This document shows, in pieces, positions 47,795 through 60,302 of a DNA stretch of 64,000 bases. Each line of letters begins with the position of its first letter. Within the stretch, counting starts at the first letter, position 1. The position numbers and the translations under genes are program-made. Source of the stretch: Prunella strophiata (taxonomy: Eukaryota > Chordata > Aves > Passeriformes > Prunellidae); the NCBI GenBank assembly GCA_036583965.1, contig JAZBQD010000014.1, positions 52,953,626 through 53,017,625 on the forward strand, read 5' to 3'. Below the pieces are notes generated by a model. The model made no database searches, was not told the origin of the DNA, and saw only the letters and a program-made list of their open reading frames with translations.

Positions 47795-50700
47795 GTGAAC
47801 TGTTCACTTGCTCTCAGGTCACTGTTCAGAAGTATGAAGTCCCTAATCAAGGCCTGTTGTGTCTCAGAGATAGTGACAGGTGTGAGTAAACTATGCATAA
47901 GTCCTTGGAAGAGCTTGATTTATCAAGCAAATGAATGACATACTGAAGATGATGAGTTCAGTTTATAGTAAAGAAACACTGAGTAGCACAATGGTTAGAG
48001 TACTTATTCAGCAGTGGAAAAGCTAGGACTGAAATCATAGCTTTTGTTAAAGAGACATGAATCCTGAACTCCCACTTCACAAAAGAATGCCATGGCCTGT
48101 ATCAGGGTACAAGCAAGTCTAAGCTGGCAGGGTGAACAATTTCACCTGTGACAAAGGGTACAGAAAGAATGATCAGCTGGATACACCAAAGAGAAACAAG
48201 TCGAAACCTAAGTATGGACACTGGTGGGAATGTCAGAGAGTGAGGGGAAGGGATGCTGCTGGTGTTGCCTGTGGTTCTGTGTTAAGGATTTACAAGAGGG
48301 GTACATCAGCAGCACTGGAAAACAGGATCACACCCTACAAGAGCAAATCCACAAAGAAATGATTTGATTTTATTAGTATAAAAATGCCACTTGAAGTGTT
48401 TACTTATTCATTTACATTACTTTTGTCCTAATCAGAAGCCCTCTGAATTTGATGAGCTTTTCCATTTACTTTTACAGTGTAGTCTTAGGCTGTAAATTTA
48501 AAATTGCTTCTGCGTCTTTCAAAGAAGTGTTGTATTACTTTTCAGACAATGTTTACTGGTGATGATATGAGTTGTCATTTTGATTACAAAAAGAGGCTCT
48601 GCAGGGAGTTGCTAATAGTAGCTGTAATAGAGAGTCAAACCATAAAAGACTAGAAGAACTCAATATAAATTATAACTGTGCTTTAATTTACCATTGTTGC
48701 CTTACAAAATTTTCTCTGAGGAATCTTTTAAAAATAAGTCAACCATACATCTGTTTTTAAAGGAAAAGGGACTCTGGCAGAATGGCATTGTACCTGTGGA
48801 CAATAAAATATTAATATTATTTTCTTTTAATAATACAGTGCAAAATAAAATATTTGAAATAGCAGACAAGATATTTAAAATTGAAGGACTGTGAGTCTGA
48901 TTCCTTTTCTCAGCAAAATGTGGTCCCTTCCTTTATTGCATCTGAGAGCAACACTGTATTAACCCCAGGCAGCATCAGCCATAAAGTTAAAGTGACAGCA
49001 CTATGTTTCTCAAGGGAGAATGTGAAGATGGTTCTTACATTTGCATCAAAGATCAAAGCACAGTTTGGGATAGGTGCTGGCTGAATGTACAAAATTCAAA
49101 GGACATTTAAAGCTAATAGCTCTAATTAGTAGTTCTCCAGACTGCTTTAGTGGCAGAATAAGAATTTCATACAACATAACATAAAGAAGGGAGTCTCTGT
49201 AGCTGAAACTAAACAAAAACCTGATTTCAGACAAAAATTGATGAGCTTTTTTGTTTGTGTTGCTATTTTTTGTTATCTACTATGGAATAAGGTTAAAACA
49301 AAGATTTTTTTTGTTGTTGTTTCGTTTGTTGTGGGTTGGTCAATATATATTTCTCACCTTTCAAAACAGTAACAGCAGTTTAAGACTATAGAAGCAATTT
49401 TCAGTGTATGGCAAGAAGCCATCTGCATTTTCTGATAAGTGATAATTTGTCATTAAATCCTCTTCCTTTGTGTATGGCAGGAATAGGCAAAACAGATGCT
49501 GTCCACAGCTAATTAATAGTGGTCTGAGTACTTGGGCAACAGGAGTGCTTGCTGTAGTTTGTCAGGATAGCCTGACTTCTTTTCTCTCCATGCACTAAGC
49601 AATATTTAGACTGCAATCAAGAAATCAGTCTGGTTTAAATCATCCTATTATCATATTTATTTATTGAATTTAATTCCTGAGGTGAATTGAAGTATCTGCT
49701 ATTTTATGTAATTTCTTATATAAAGGCTCAATTTTAGAGGTTCTACAACTAGAAATAAAGCACTTTAAACCACATGCACTAGCATGGTTAAAATGACCCT
49801 TTGTTCCCATCTGCTGCTTACGCAATTTGAAATTCTGTATGCGGGAAGTAAGGCTATTTAATACTCTGTGAATTAGCACAGAAGATTGACCCAAAGTGAT
49901 ATTATATTTTTCCTGTAATTGCAATGCATAAAGAAAAAAAAAAAAAAAGAAAAAAAAAGAAGAGGTTCAATGACTTCTTTGTTTTTGCTGTAGTTTAAAA
50001 TTTGTCTTTTAAAATAATAAAAAAAAATCTGCTTAGAGAAGTGAAGAGAAAAGGTATCAGTTGTGACCAGAGTGTAAGAGCTGTAATATAATATATCTAA
50101 AAACTTATTTGTCTTTCTCTATTGGCTAACATCTGATTTGCCTTTTTCTATTGGTAAGCTTTCCTAAGCTCTGAGCTCAAGCCAATTAATCCTTTAGGGA
50201 TGGACAGATATGCCTAAAAAGGCAACCTGAAGCCAGATGGCTCTGGGGATGTTGTGAAATGAGTACACAATTCAAAAGAGAAGCCCCCAAAAAAAGAAAA
50301 AAGGTGCATGTTTAGCATTGCTCTTTGAGTTGGCATACCCAGTCTGGAAGCACTGAGCTGCTTAGGCATTTTGAAGGTGGACATATGAAATTGCACATGC
50401 AGTGAGCTGCGATTCTTGGTCTGGAAGGTTTTCCAAATGCCTCTTGAAAAATAGGGCATATTTTTCATATTAAATCAATTTTCCCTGTAGAATCAATAAG
50501 CCCATGGTAAAATATGGGACTGGTGTGGAGTGGCAGCAGTATATAGCAGTCTTGTACTTGACTTGAGAATTCAGTAAAGGAGTTACTCTGACAGACTTGA
50601 GATGTCCAGCATCTCTCAGTCCCCATTTCTTGCTGTTTCTCTGGAATTCTGGAACAGGCTATTTCCATATCTCAACATAGTCTCTGTGATACTTTGCAGC

Positions 50701-51241
50701 AGGTTTTGATGGTAGGCACTGGATGCTAAATTATGAACACTAAAAATATGACTACAGAAAAGAGTAGTTTTTGGACCTTTCTTGCTCACCTCATTAAAAG
50801 CTGCACAGATATTGGAACATCGCTCTTAGGGGAGATCTGAAGGTGTGCATGAATCTTTTAATTAACAATTTAAAAGAAAAATTATTCTCTTTGTGCATAT
50901 CAGCTTATTCTTAAAAGGGTGATCAAAATTATATGCAAAGGACAAAAAAAAACCCAAGTCTGAAAGCTGGCATAACATGTTATACCTGTGGTTAGATTTC
51001 AGACATTTTCTGTATGCAATTAAAATATCTTTGTACAAGAGCTTATTTAGGAAGTCTGGCATGAAGAAATTATTTGAAGGATTTTACTTACCATATTATG
51101 CATTTAGTAATCTTTGAAAAGTTTACATTAAAATGAATGTCCAGAATTAACAATAGTTTTGCCTTTTTAAAAAAATTTCCAAATGTAACTGCAGTAATGA
51201 AATCTAATATACTTTTAAGGAAAATCCCCAGTTTTTTTTTA

Positions 51242-51316
51242 TCAATTCAATTCAATTCAATTCAATTCAATTCAATTCAATTCAATTCAATTCAATTCAA
51301 TTCAATTCAATTCAAT
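51242..51316 (+). repeat. Microsatellite (TCAAT)15
   Basis: Fifteen perfect copies of the pentamer TCAAT (equivalently AATTC), 75 bp. It reads as a Ser-Ile-Gln-Phe-Asn repeat in one frame, which is not a protein. The perfect units suggest a recent expansion and probable length polymorphism. Confidence 0.97.
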
Positions 51317-54300
51317 TTATCCCAATGGATTTTTACACTAAGAATGCTATTTTTTAAATATTGCCTTTATAAGGATTGTCAGAAAAGAAAGTACTGATGT
51401 AGAACTTGGGAACAGTGCCTTACTATTTATTGGTATGAGATGCTCCAAACTTTCTTATAAAATAATGTCTCTTTCCTGATGTACATATCTTGAATTTCCA
51501 GACTCAGTTATTACTTAGGGATGGATCAGCCACCCATTGCCTTGAGTGTCCTTTTTCCTTTTATCTTTTCAAGGTGACTTTAGTAGTTATGTCTCAAGAC
51601 ACAGCAGGAGCAGAGAGCAACAGGGAGGAAAAAATATCAGACAGCCTGTAAATATCTGGGCCATAAGCACAATTTGATGTGTCACTATGTACTAACTGGT
51701 TGTTCAATTTTAGGGACAGCCAGGAGCTAACTTCACCTAGTTAGTACATATTAAGGCACACAGTCATGGAAATTAAAATGGTTATGTTTCTCTCCACACC
51801 AAGTACAATTATTCACATGAAATAAAATTTAAAAAAAAATCTGTGATCAAAGCCATCTAGACACTATATTAATTACTGAAGGTATGTTTCTTAATTGTAG
51901 CATCTGTAATGAAATTTTAGACTAAGAAAGTGACTGTGGTTCTGTATCTGCTGAATGCCTACTTGTAGTTTAAGAGGAGAGTTCAATTCACAGCTCTCAC
52001 ATATGGACATGCTGGAGTAATATCACAGACCCTTGCTCTTTTTCTTGTCTCTACTACCCCTCAGAATCTAAAAACTTTTTACTAACAAAATAAGGAATTA
52101 TAATGAGGAGCTGTCTTAGCATAAGAAATATAGGTCAAAATGCAATAGGGCTTAGATAATTATTTTCAGTAAAGCACTCTGGCTGTTTTTGCTCTGAAAC
52201 CACTTATGACTAAGAACTGGCCTCTGTGTGAAGTAGAAGAGCCCTGCTGATAGTGTATTGATGTTCTCCATAGGAATGTGAGCTGCAGAGTTTTGGCAAT
52301 GAAAGCAGCTGCCATTGTGGCCTTTTTTCCCCTTTTCCTCTGTGTGTGTGTCTCAAGAGCCTAGCTGATAAATTAAAAGTTGTGATTTGTATTCAAATTG
52401 GAGATGGAAGAATATCTACTAACTTTCAATTTAATTGCTTATGTTGCTGAGTGGGTTGTGTTTGAGGTGTTTGTTGCATTGCAGAGGGTTGGTTCTGAAG
52501 CTAGCAGAAGACTGCTTGTATCACTTAGACACTGCACGTTTTGCTCAGAGGGGGAAACCTGAATGTATTGATTTATTCCTGTGTTTGGAATACAATGAAT
52601 GAAAACAGTACCTCATGCATCCTGGGATCTATGCCTGAACTGAGCAGACTGGAGGAACTGTAACGAATGCAAGAACAAAAGCAGCCTGTTAATAATTCAG
52701 TTTAAAAAGAGAATGGAAATAATTTCTGTCAGCTGACAGAAGTGTCTGAACTCTTAATGTTATTAGTTTTGATTCAGTAGAAGAATTATTTTATGAACAG
52801 CTGGGAGGTTAGTTTACTGTTGTTTACTCTTGGCTTTCTTGACTTCTATGGAACAAATAGGCAAAGGGAGGAATTGAACTTGTTCGAAAAATTGAATCAA
52901 TTAAAACTGATAGAGTGAATACTTGTCTTGTCAAAAGTGTATTTATAGCTCTGTTTCAAATAGGAAAGGTGTGAAATTCATCAAAATTAAAATGGGGACT
53001 TCAATGGATATAATCATAAGGGTGTTCCATTACATATATACTTCCATTACATTTTAGATTTATGGATGTTTTATGTTATACATTTTCACTGCTTGTGGAA
53101 ATGAGACAAGAAAAACTCCTGTCTGTATTTTGCTTACCTAATTGAATTGGCAGTAACCAGAAACCCACTTCTGCTAATTTGCCTAAAGTTTGTGAAGAAG
53201 AGAGAAGATTGTGGTGGGTGGTGTTTCCACAGACAAGAATGCATGTGGCTTACACTACAGGTAGAAATGGATCTCTTCTCTGGGTTAACCCCATGATTCA
53301 TAAATGGAGGCAAACACTAGAGGAAACTCGAAGAACAGGACTTTCCTGGCTTTTTCAAGCTACTATATGAATGTCCTTTTAATCCTCCCCAGGGATTTGT
53401 AAGCACATGCCAGAAATAAGCAGCTGACCTTAGGAAGAGAATTATTCCCTGTGCATCTGCTTGGGCTATAGGTTTATGGCAGTGCCGAGCTGTGGAAATC
53501 AATCTTTTGTAATCTCTGCCCTTTATGCTTTACTCAGAGGGCTGCTGTTGCATCTATAAACAATCCATATGAGGATCTGTTTGAAGATAAAAGAGGCTGG
53601 CATGCAAAAACGCTTTGACATGCTCTCCAGTTACTTATCCAAAAGTGAATACACAAACCCTGGTTTTGGATTCACCTGATTGATTTAGATGTTTTTTACT
53701 CTAAAATGCTGTTAATGCAGATTGTATTTTCAGGACAAGGCTTACAGTACAGGCAAGACTTAAAATTTTATGTTGCCTATAAAATTTTATCAGAATAAAC
53801 CTGTCCAAGTATGCTGTAAGCAAGGGCTCAGTGTACAGAGGTAACACAAATGAAATATAAAAACCTGCAGGTAGAGCTGTTTATGTCTGTATATTGTACT
53901 TCCACAAAGCTGTCCAAGACAGGGGGGGGAAGGGTTGGTAACATTTTGTTATAATGATTTTATTATTTTTAAGTTGTTATAATGTTTGTATTATTCTTAA
54001 GTTTTTACAGCTTCAAGTATGCTGACCAATTGAAAACTAGCAATCCTAGATTGAAAAAAAAAAAACCAACCCCAAATATCTGTTACTGTGTCTCTGTGTC
54101 CCTTTCCAGAAATGGTTACATTATATGATAAGCTCTTTTTCTTTCCCCTTTGTTAGCAGCATTTATTTTGAAGTCTTGTTAATCTTCCCCATTGTGGTCC
54201 CTCCTCCTTTAGCCAGGTGGAACTGCTTCTGCATTTTGCCTCTTCTCTGTTTCCTTGGAAGAGCAGAAATTTTCCATATGTATCTAGGTGACAGGCCATG

Positions 54301-57300
54301 GATGAAAGATATTTTTTTATTACTTTAAAAATATATTTATTGTTCCTTATCTTTAGGGGCAAGACTGTCTTTGCAGCAGATCACAGAAAGCTGAAGAGCC
54401 CTATGACTTCATATGGAGAGGGGAGAGGACTATTACACTTCAGAAGTACGGTTCTCCCACTGAGGTTGTGAAGGGCAGGGGGACCTTTATCTCACAGTCT
54501 TACTGCTAATTGAACTGACCTTCTGATAAGGGTGCTTTCCCTTGTGGTTTTTTTTTCAATGCTGGATCCATTTGGAGACAGCATTTGTTATTTTACTGAG
54601 GTGATAGGGGCTTCTAATGATGCAGAAATCAACTCTTCTCCACCATTTCTTTTGAGACTCTTAGCTTGCCTGTTTAACTGTTCTCACAAAGCCTTGTGTT
54701 ATCTTTTCCTGATTTATGATCACCTAGGAAGATATCTTGAAAGTTATGTTAACATGGATTCTCTGATTTTGCCACAGTTCCTTTCTGTTAGCTTGCTTTT
54801 AAAACCTAAAGAAGCAAAGCAATGTAGCTTTTTAATGCACCTTTTCCATTGGTGGGTAAGGGCTGGAAGTGCCATGTAGACAAAGGCTGTTGTCTTCTGT
54901 GGGTCACAAAACAGCTCAGTTTGAGCTAGAAATGGTGCTGTGAGGTTCCTCATCTTGTTTTCAGTTTGATTCTTATCTGCTGTTTTAGGTGCCACTATTA
55001 CTTTTGGCACAGGTCAGCACCCTTTAGTTAAGTGGATGTCTTCAAGTTTCACTGACTTTGAATTTGAAAGAGAATTTAATTTTTCAAAGAACTTTTTATA
55101 AATTGAGCGATTGGTGTAAAAACAAGGTCAGAATTCTTTACTAGAAAAGAAGGAAAAAAAAGAAACAAGGATGTCTTTAAGGCTGACACAATGAAAAAGA
55201 TGATGTAGAGAAATGGTAAGTACAGCTTACTACAGTGAGGATCCAAATTATTCAGGCTGATGAACTGACTTAAACTACACTCTTTGCTCTGTGAAAGTAT
55301 ACTGAAATAATACATTTGTTTCTATTATCCTAGGTCCTAAAAAGAGCTCTATAGAAGTAATTGGATTTGCCATTGTTAGGATGGCAGCAGCATTATCACC
55401 CTGTGTAACTTATAGTGTTTCTCTAAGGTTGTGCTGCGAATTACCATTTTGTGAGGATGGACCTTCTTTATCCATGGTATTCCTCACAGCAGGCACTTCT
55501 ACCAACTCTGATCTCAGCTTCCACTCCAGTTGTATTCATTCCCACCTTTCACCTTGTCACAGACAAACCAGAGTTCCTCACATACCACTTGGGTAGTTGC
55601 CTTTTAGGGAAAAGTATTGCACAGGCATTCTAGACTTGGACAAGGAATTCTTGTTTGATGAGAGATCTGAAATTAAAGTACAGCTTACACAATTTAAAGG
55701 AATTTTTTAGGAACTATGGTTTAAAAATATTTGCTTTATTTCCTTGCTTGTGGTGAGCTTGTTCCTTTTAACATTCTCAGGAAGCATGGGGGTGGCCACC
55801 GGTCACAGAGCTTATTTGGATGCAGTGAGCTCTGCAATAGCAGTGATACAAACATTGGAGTCCTCAAAAAAACCCCAGGAGTTCTATCTGACTGGAGCAG
55901 CTGAAATAGTAGTGAGCAGCTGAGAGGAACTGGATAGGGCAGAAAGAATTTACAAAGAACACACTCTCCAGATCTTCCTTGAGTGCAATGATTTGTGGGC
56001 CAATGTTAGTGCCATAAGCAGGTTCATATTGTAGAAACTGGCTGTGAGTCTATTTGTGTGCAGGCAAATATCTGCTAAAATTGAACTATTTGTAGTACCT
56101 ACTGAAATGCCTTCATAAAACTTATTGCTAAATATATATGGGTACTGTCCTAGGTTAGCTAGCTCTAGGGATATTTAAATATCAGACCTCTCTGAGATGC
56201 TGGAATTAGTTGGTTCTGCTAATTACAGTTCTGTGTAAAGTTTTCAGGAGGTCTTGACTGTTACCCTGAAAAAAATTTGGAACTTCAGCTCTAGCTTTCA
56301 GCTACAACAAGAAAGATGTTATTGACCTATTAGGATAAATTGCAGGAAAAAAGTACCTTTAAGTATTTGATTTTGGTTTATAATTGAATCTCACAGACTC
56401 TGCAGAAGCTCGTTTAGCTTTTGCCTTGACCTTTCTGAATATTTAATATAGGTATTGGTTTAATAGCATACACACCTGAAATAACTATTTAGAGCCCTCA
56501 TTATTCAGAGACTATATAATGTACAGTAACATGTGGTAATAGAAGACAACTGTATAGAGCTTTAGACAAACATGCTTTGCTTTACCATTGACATAACAAA
56601 GAGACACATATGGAACTTGGTGTTCCTGAAGGAATGTGTTGGTCTGCAAACAGAAATGCAAAATGGAGAAATCCAAGTGGTTAATTTCCATTCTACATTG
56701 TGAAATTAGAAATATGCTGATCTGAATAGGAACTGTAAAAATGCATAATGCCTTTTGACAGAGATCATAAATCATGGACGTTCCAAGGCTATTAGAACAA
56801 ATTCCATCCACATTGGCAGAACTGTTTTTAAAGTACTTTTGTTAACTAATGGCTTGTGATATGTTTTGAAAAATATGGTCTCCTTTATCAAATTATTCAA
56901 GTTATATAAAAAACTTAATTTCATACTCAAATTTTCTAATGCAGTGGTCCTAAATTTATTGATAAAAAATGATAATGCTTTTAAAATCAGGATGAAATGC
57001 TGAAGATAAAACCCGTGTATGCACTGGTATTATTATACTGTCCACTAGACAGTAAAACAGAGATGTAACCCCAAGAATTAATGTTTTTTTTTCTCTGTAA
57101 TTAATAATGTGCCTTGATGTGGTTTTTTTTTTTTTTTTTTTTTTTTTTTTGGATGTCTAGATTTAAAAAAGTTTTCAGATAAATTATATTGGAAAGGCTT
57201 TATAAAAAGTTCTGACATGAATAATCTTTCTTGTTCAGAATCTTATGTACATTAATATTTTCTGCAGAAACCTGTTAAGTGTTACTCAGCATTAATAAGA

Positions 57301-57702
57301 GTATCAAAGTTTTCTCCAATGATTGCATAGAACAACTACTGAAGACTGTTAAATGAGAAAAAGGTTTGCAATGTTTATTCTTCAGAAAACAGAAAAGAGC
57401 GTTGGGTGTCCTGAAGCCTACTGAAAATCTTTATTTTTATCTCAAAAATGAAAACGAAAAAAGCTTTTATGTGCATTGTAGGAAAGGACTTGAAGTTTCT
57501 TAAAACTCTCAAATGTTTTTCTCTGGCAGTTCATGTGTGTAATAATAAAGAATCCAGTCTAAAAATGAAGCTTTGCTAACAAAACAGGACTAAAACTTTT
57601 ATTTTTAGTGGTAAAAGATAACAAAGGGAAAAATTATTCATTTGAATATCTATATTTATGAAGATGGCATTTATAGACTTTGATGTTTTTCCCAGAAATG
57701 TC
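51317..57702. other. Unique AT-rich non-coding sequence
   Basis: No recognised element or gene in about 6.4 kb apart from a 28-T run at 57123-57150. A 45-bp segment at about 53135-53179 on the minus strand is framed by good splice-like signals, but is too short to support a gene call. Confidence 0.5.
57123..57150 (-). repeat. Poly-T run, 28 bases
   Basis: An uninterrupted T run in unique sequence with no element recognised beside it. Confidence 0.9.
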
Positions 57703-57862
57703 AAGCATTTTACAAACACTCATATAACATAAGCTGCCAACTAAACATTGAAAAAGCAAGCGTGTATTAGTACCTCCACTTTACAGAAAAATGAGAGAAT
57801 AACAGAGCAGACACTGAATTTCCTGGGGCTAGCACACAAAATCACTGTCAGAAGTAATGGAA
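57703..57862 (-). mobile_element. MIR-like CORE-SINE relic (minus strand)
   Basis: The plus strand carries 'agcattttacaaacact', then 'tattagtacctccacttta', 'cagaaaaatgagagaataac' and 'gctagcacacaaaatcactg'. These are in the order found in the reverse complement of MIR/CORE-SINE tails ('gcgctttacaaac', 'tattatccccattttacaga', 'gaaactgaggcacagag', 'ggtcacacag'). The match is heavily decayed and made from memory of the family, but the order of four blocks supports an ancient amniote SINE. Confidence 0.5.
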
Positions 57863-58634
57863 ATAACTAAAACTATTAATTTCTTGTCTCTGTTTTCAGG
57901 CATGAAACCATGGCTTCTCCAGTGTGATTGAAATCTGAGGTTAAATGTGGCAAATGACAGAATGAAGAAAAAATAAATGTTGTTTATATTTCAAGATAGT
58001 GGAGTCTCACTTCAGGCAAAATATATGTGAAAAATTATGTTTTATGATTGAAGCAGTCTTTCTTAGGGCTTTCTTGGGACACTGGATTTGTGACAATGTA
58101 TTCAAAACAATCCTTGAGTTGCTAAAATTTGCTCTGAAGAGAAAAGTCCATACAACTATTTGTGAATAAAGTAGCCTGGAAGATTATCCTGCATTTGAGA
58201 TATAGATTTATAAGACCATACTTGTTTCTCTTAACAAGAAGAGTCAAGCTAAAGCAGAACAATCTTCTGGCTAGCAAGAAAGGAATGTTTCAGCTGGCAG
58301 TGTTTATTAAGTTGGTGATCTACCTCCACAGTTTTGTGTCCTCTCTTAGCCCACAGCTATGTTTACAAACACCCTTAGGTGAGGGATAAGGAGCCAGGCT
58401 CAGAAAAAGGAGCCAGGGAACATTGTCTTGGTGATGTAGGCAGGAACCTGAGCAGATGTGGGAGTCTCTGCTCTGCCTCTTTATTGCATGACCTAGACCA
58501 ATGCTTACCTGTATTTCCAGGAAAAAGAGGAGAGAGAACAAAGGAAAGTACTCTGTTTTCTCATTACCCCCTTATGCATCTGTCTCTGGGTCATTTCATA
58601 AGGAAAGTTTATTCCAGGAGAAGCTGCTTGTTTA

Positions 58635-58676
58635 ATGCAGATATTGATAGATGCAGATATTGATAGATGCAGATAT
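58635..58676 (+). repeat. 16-bp tandem repeat, 2.6 copies
   Basis: ATGCAGATATTGATAG is repeated twice exactly, followed by a partial ATGCAGATAT copy. Confidence 0.9.
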
Positions 58677-59541
58677 CAGTGTGGCAATGGCAATGCAGAC
58701 CCACAGATTTTAGCCACCTTGGTGGCTACAATCCTCAGATCATGCCACTAGGAGGAGTTTTATTGTCAGTCTCAGTTATGTTGTGCAATTATGTTATTTA
58801 ATGCATGTTACTATCTTGGCTGATAGATACCACCTACATTACATTTGTGGCTATTTAAATTTTCCCCAGTCTCCTTAGCCATCAAGTCAAGCTTGCAGTC
58901 AATTTTAGCAAATCTTTTTCAGCAAATAGATCTTAAAACCCTGTTCTGATACCTAAATACATATTGCACAGGTCCTGGCATGCTTCAGGAGGAAATGTCA
59001 CCCTTGCTTATTTTCATGTCAAAAGAGAAAATTGCTTGAGTATCATGAAGCAGCAGCAGCTCACCAGAAAGTGTGTTCAGCTAGGGCAGAGCCTATCCTG
59101 TTGTCCTGTGTCACATTAATACTCCAAATAGGATAATCACCAAAATAATCAACAAGAACTGTGAGTCTGAGAGTCAACATCCAAACCCTCATAATCCAAA
59201 TGATCTCCCTTACTTCATCCTGACTAAGTGATGCTGGTGGATGCTACAGCCTGGTTGGTTTTTTTTAAGCTGTTTCCTCCAGACAGGTGACCCACTGCTG
59301 TTTCCAGTTTGATTTAGGGAATATTTAGGCACTTTCAGGACTTAGATGTTTTTTTACCTCTTTGTATGTCAGTGCATTCACATGCTTTAATTTCTCAGAA
59401 GAGGCTTCTGAAAGAGTTAAAGATTCAGGAAAATGGAGATTTGGAGATTTTGTTACACTAAGCTTAACTCCAGTGCAGCATGAATGCTGTGTAATTGCTT
59501 GTTACTGTCGACACATTACCTAATATATCCTGTTTTCCTTC

Positions 59542-59565
59542 TTTTTTTTTTTTTTTTTTTTTTTT
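59542..59565 (-). repeat. Poly-T run, 24 bases
   Basis: An uninterrupted T run following a CTT-rich lead-in. No element is recognised. Confidence 0.9.
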
Positions 59566-60248
59566 AAATAGCTTAGAATATATTAAGTCCATAGTCTTGA
59601 TAACTGAAAATATCCTTAGATTTAGGATTTTAAAATTAAATTTAAATAAGAATGTAAATTGTTTAGAGGGAAAGAGTTTTCTCTTTTATTCTCTGATTGT
59701 AGTTTATGACTTCTCTACCTTTCAAGCTGATTTTAATATTTTTCATTAAATTTGGTATAGTCTTTCTTCCCAAGAGACCTGCCTCTTCATTATAACCATT
59801 TCCATCAATGACAAGATCACAGAGCATTTTTAATGTTAAATAGGATAGAAGGATAGAAATTAGTACTTAAAGGGTGAAACTATTAGTATTTCTGAGTGCT
59901 TCTATGTATTCATCACTGCCTGATACACATCAGTATTAATAATGGGACCAGCCAGACATAATCCATCTGCTGGATATTCCTTTTCTTTCTATGCAGTGAC
60001 TGTCTTGTCTTCTTTCTCAGACACTGCCTGCTCTGGTCTCCAGACAGGAAATCCAGACATGGCCATTCATCAATGCTGCTATAATCTGTCTGATTTTATT
60101 AGCTTTTGAATTTTATCACCAAAATGAAAAGGAAGGGGGGGAAGGAGAACCCAGCAGCATGATTCTTCTATACCTATGAGTTCTCCTCAATACAGTGGAT
60201 TCAGAACAGACAAAAATTTAAAAGAGAAAAGGTACCTGGCAAATTAAC

Positions 60249-60302
60249 TACCCCCTGCTACCTCCCTCTCCTATACCCATCCTCTATCCCCCCCACACCC
60301 CA
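60249..60302. repeat. C-rich pyrimidine tract
   Basis: CCCCTGCTACCTCCCTCTCC followed by TATCCCCCCCACACCCC. It is a polypyrimidine low-complexity tract, paired 100 bp upstream by a G-rich GGAAGGGGGGGAAGGAG. Confidence 0.75.

Larger units (their letters stand above)
46330..51241. other. Unique non-coding sequence with small repeats
   Basis: No gene is recognised. Short duplications at 46.52 and 47.74 kb, a purine/pyrimidine inverted repeat at 47.33-47.37 kb, T-rich 47438-47465 and A-rich 49931-49963 are the only structured parts. An exon-like frame on the minus strand near 49830-49920 is discussed under findings. Confidence 0.55.

Noticed and set aside
51137..51397. Frame containing a Ser-Ile-Gln-Phe-Asn repeat
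   Set aside because: It is a translation of the TCAAT microsatellite.
56942..56965. hAT-type terminal repeat (GCAGTGGTCC...)
   Set aside because: No inverted partner end or 8-bp duplication was found nearby.
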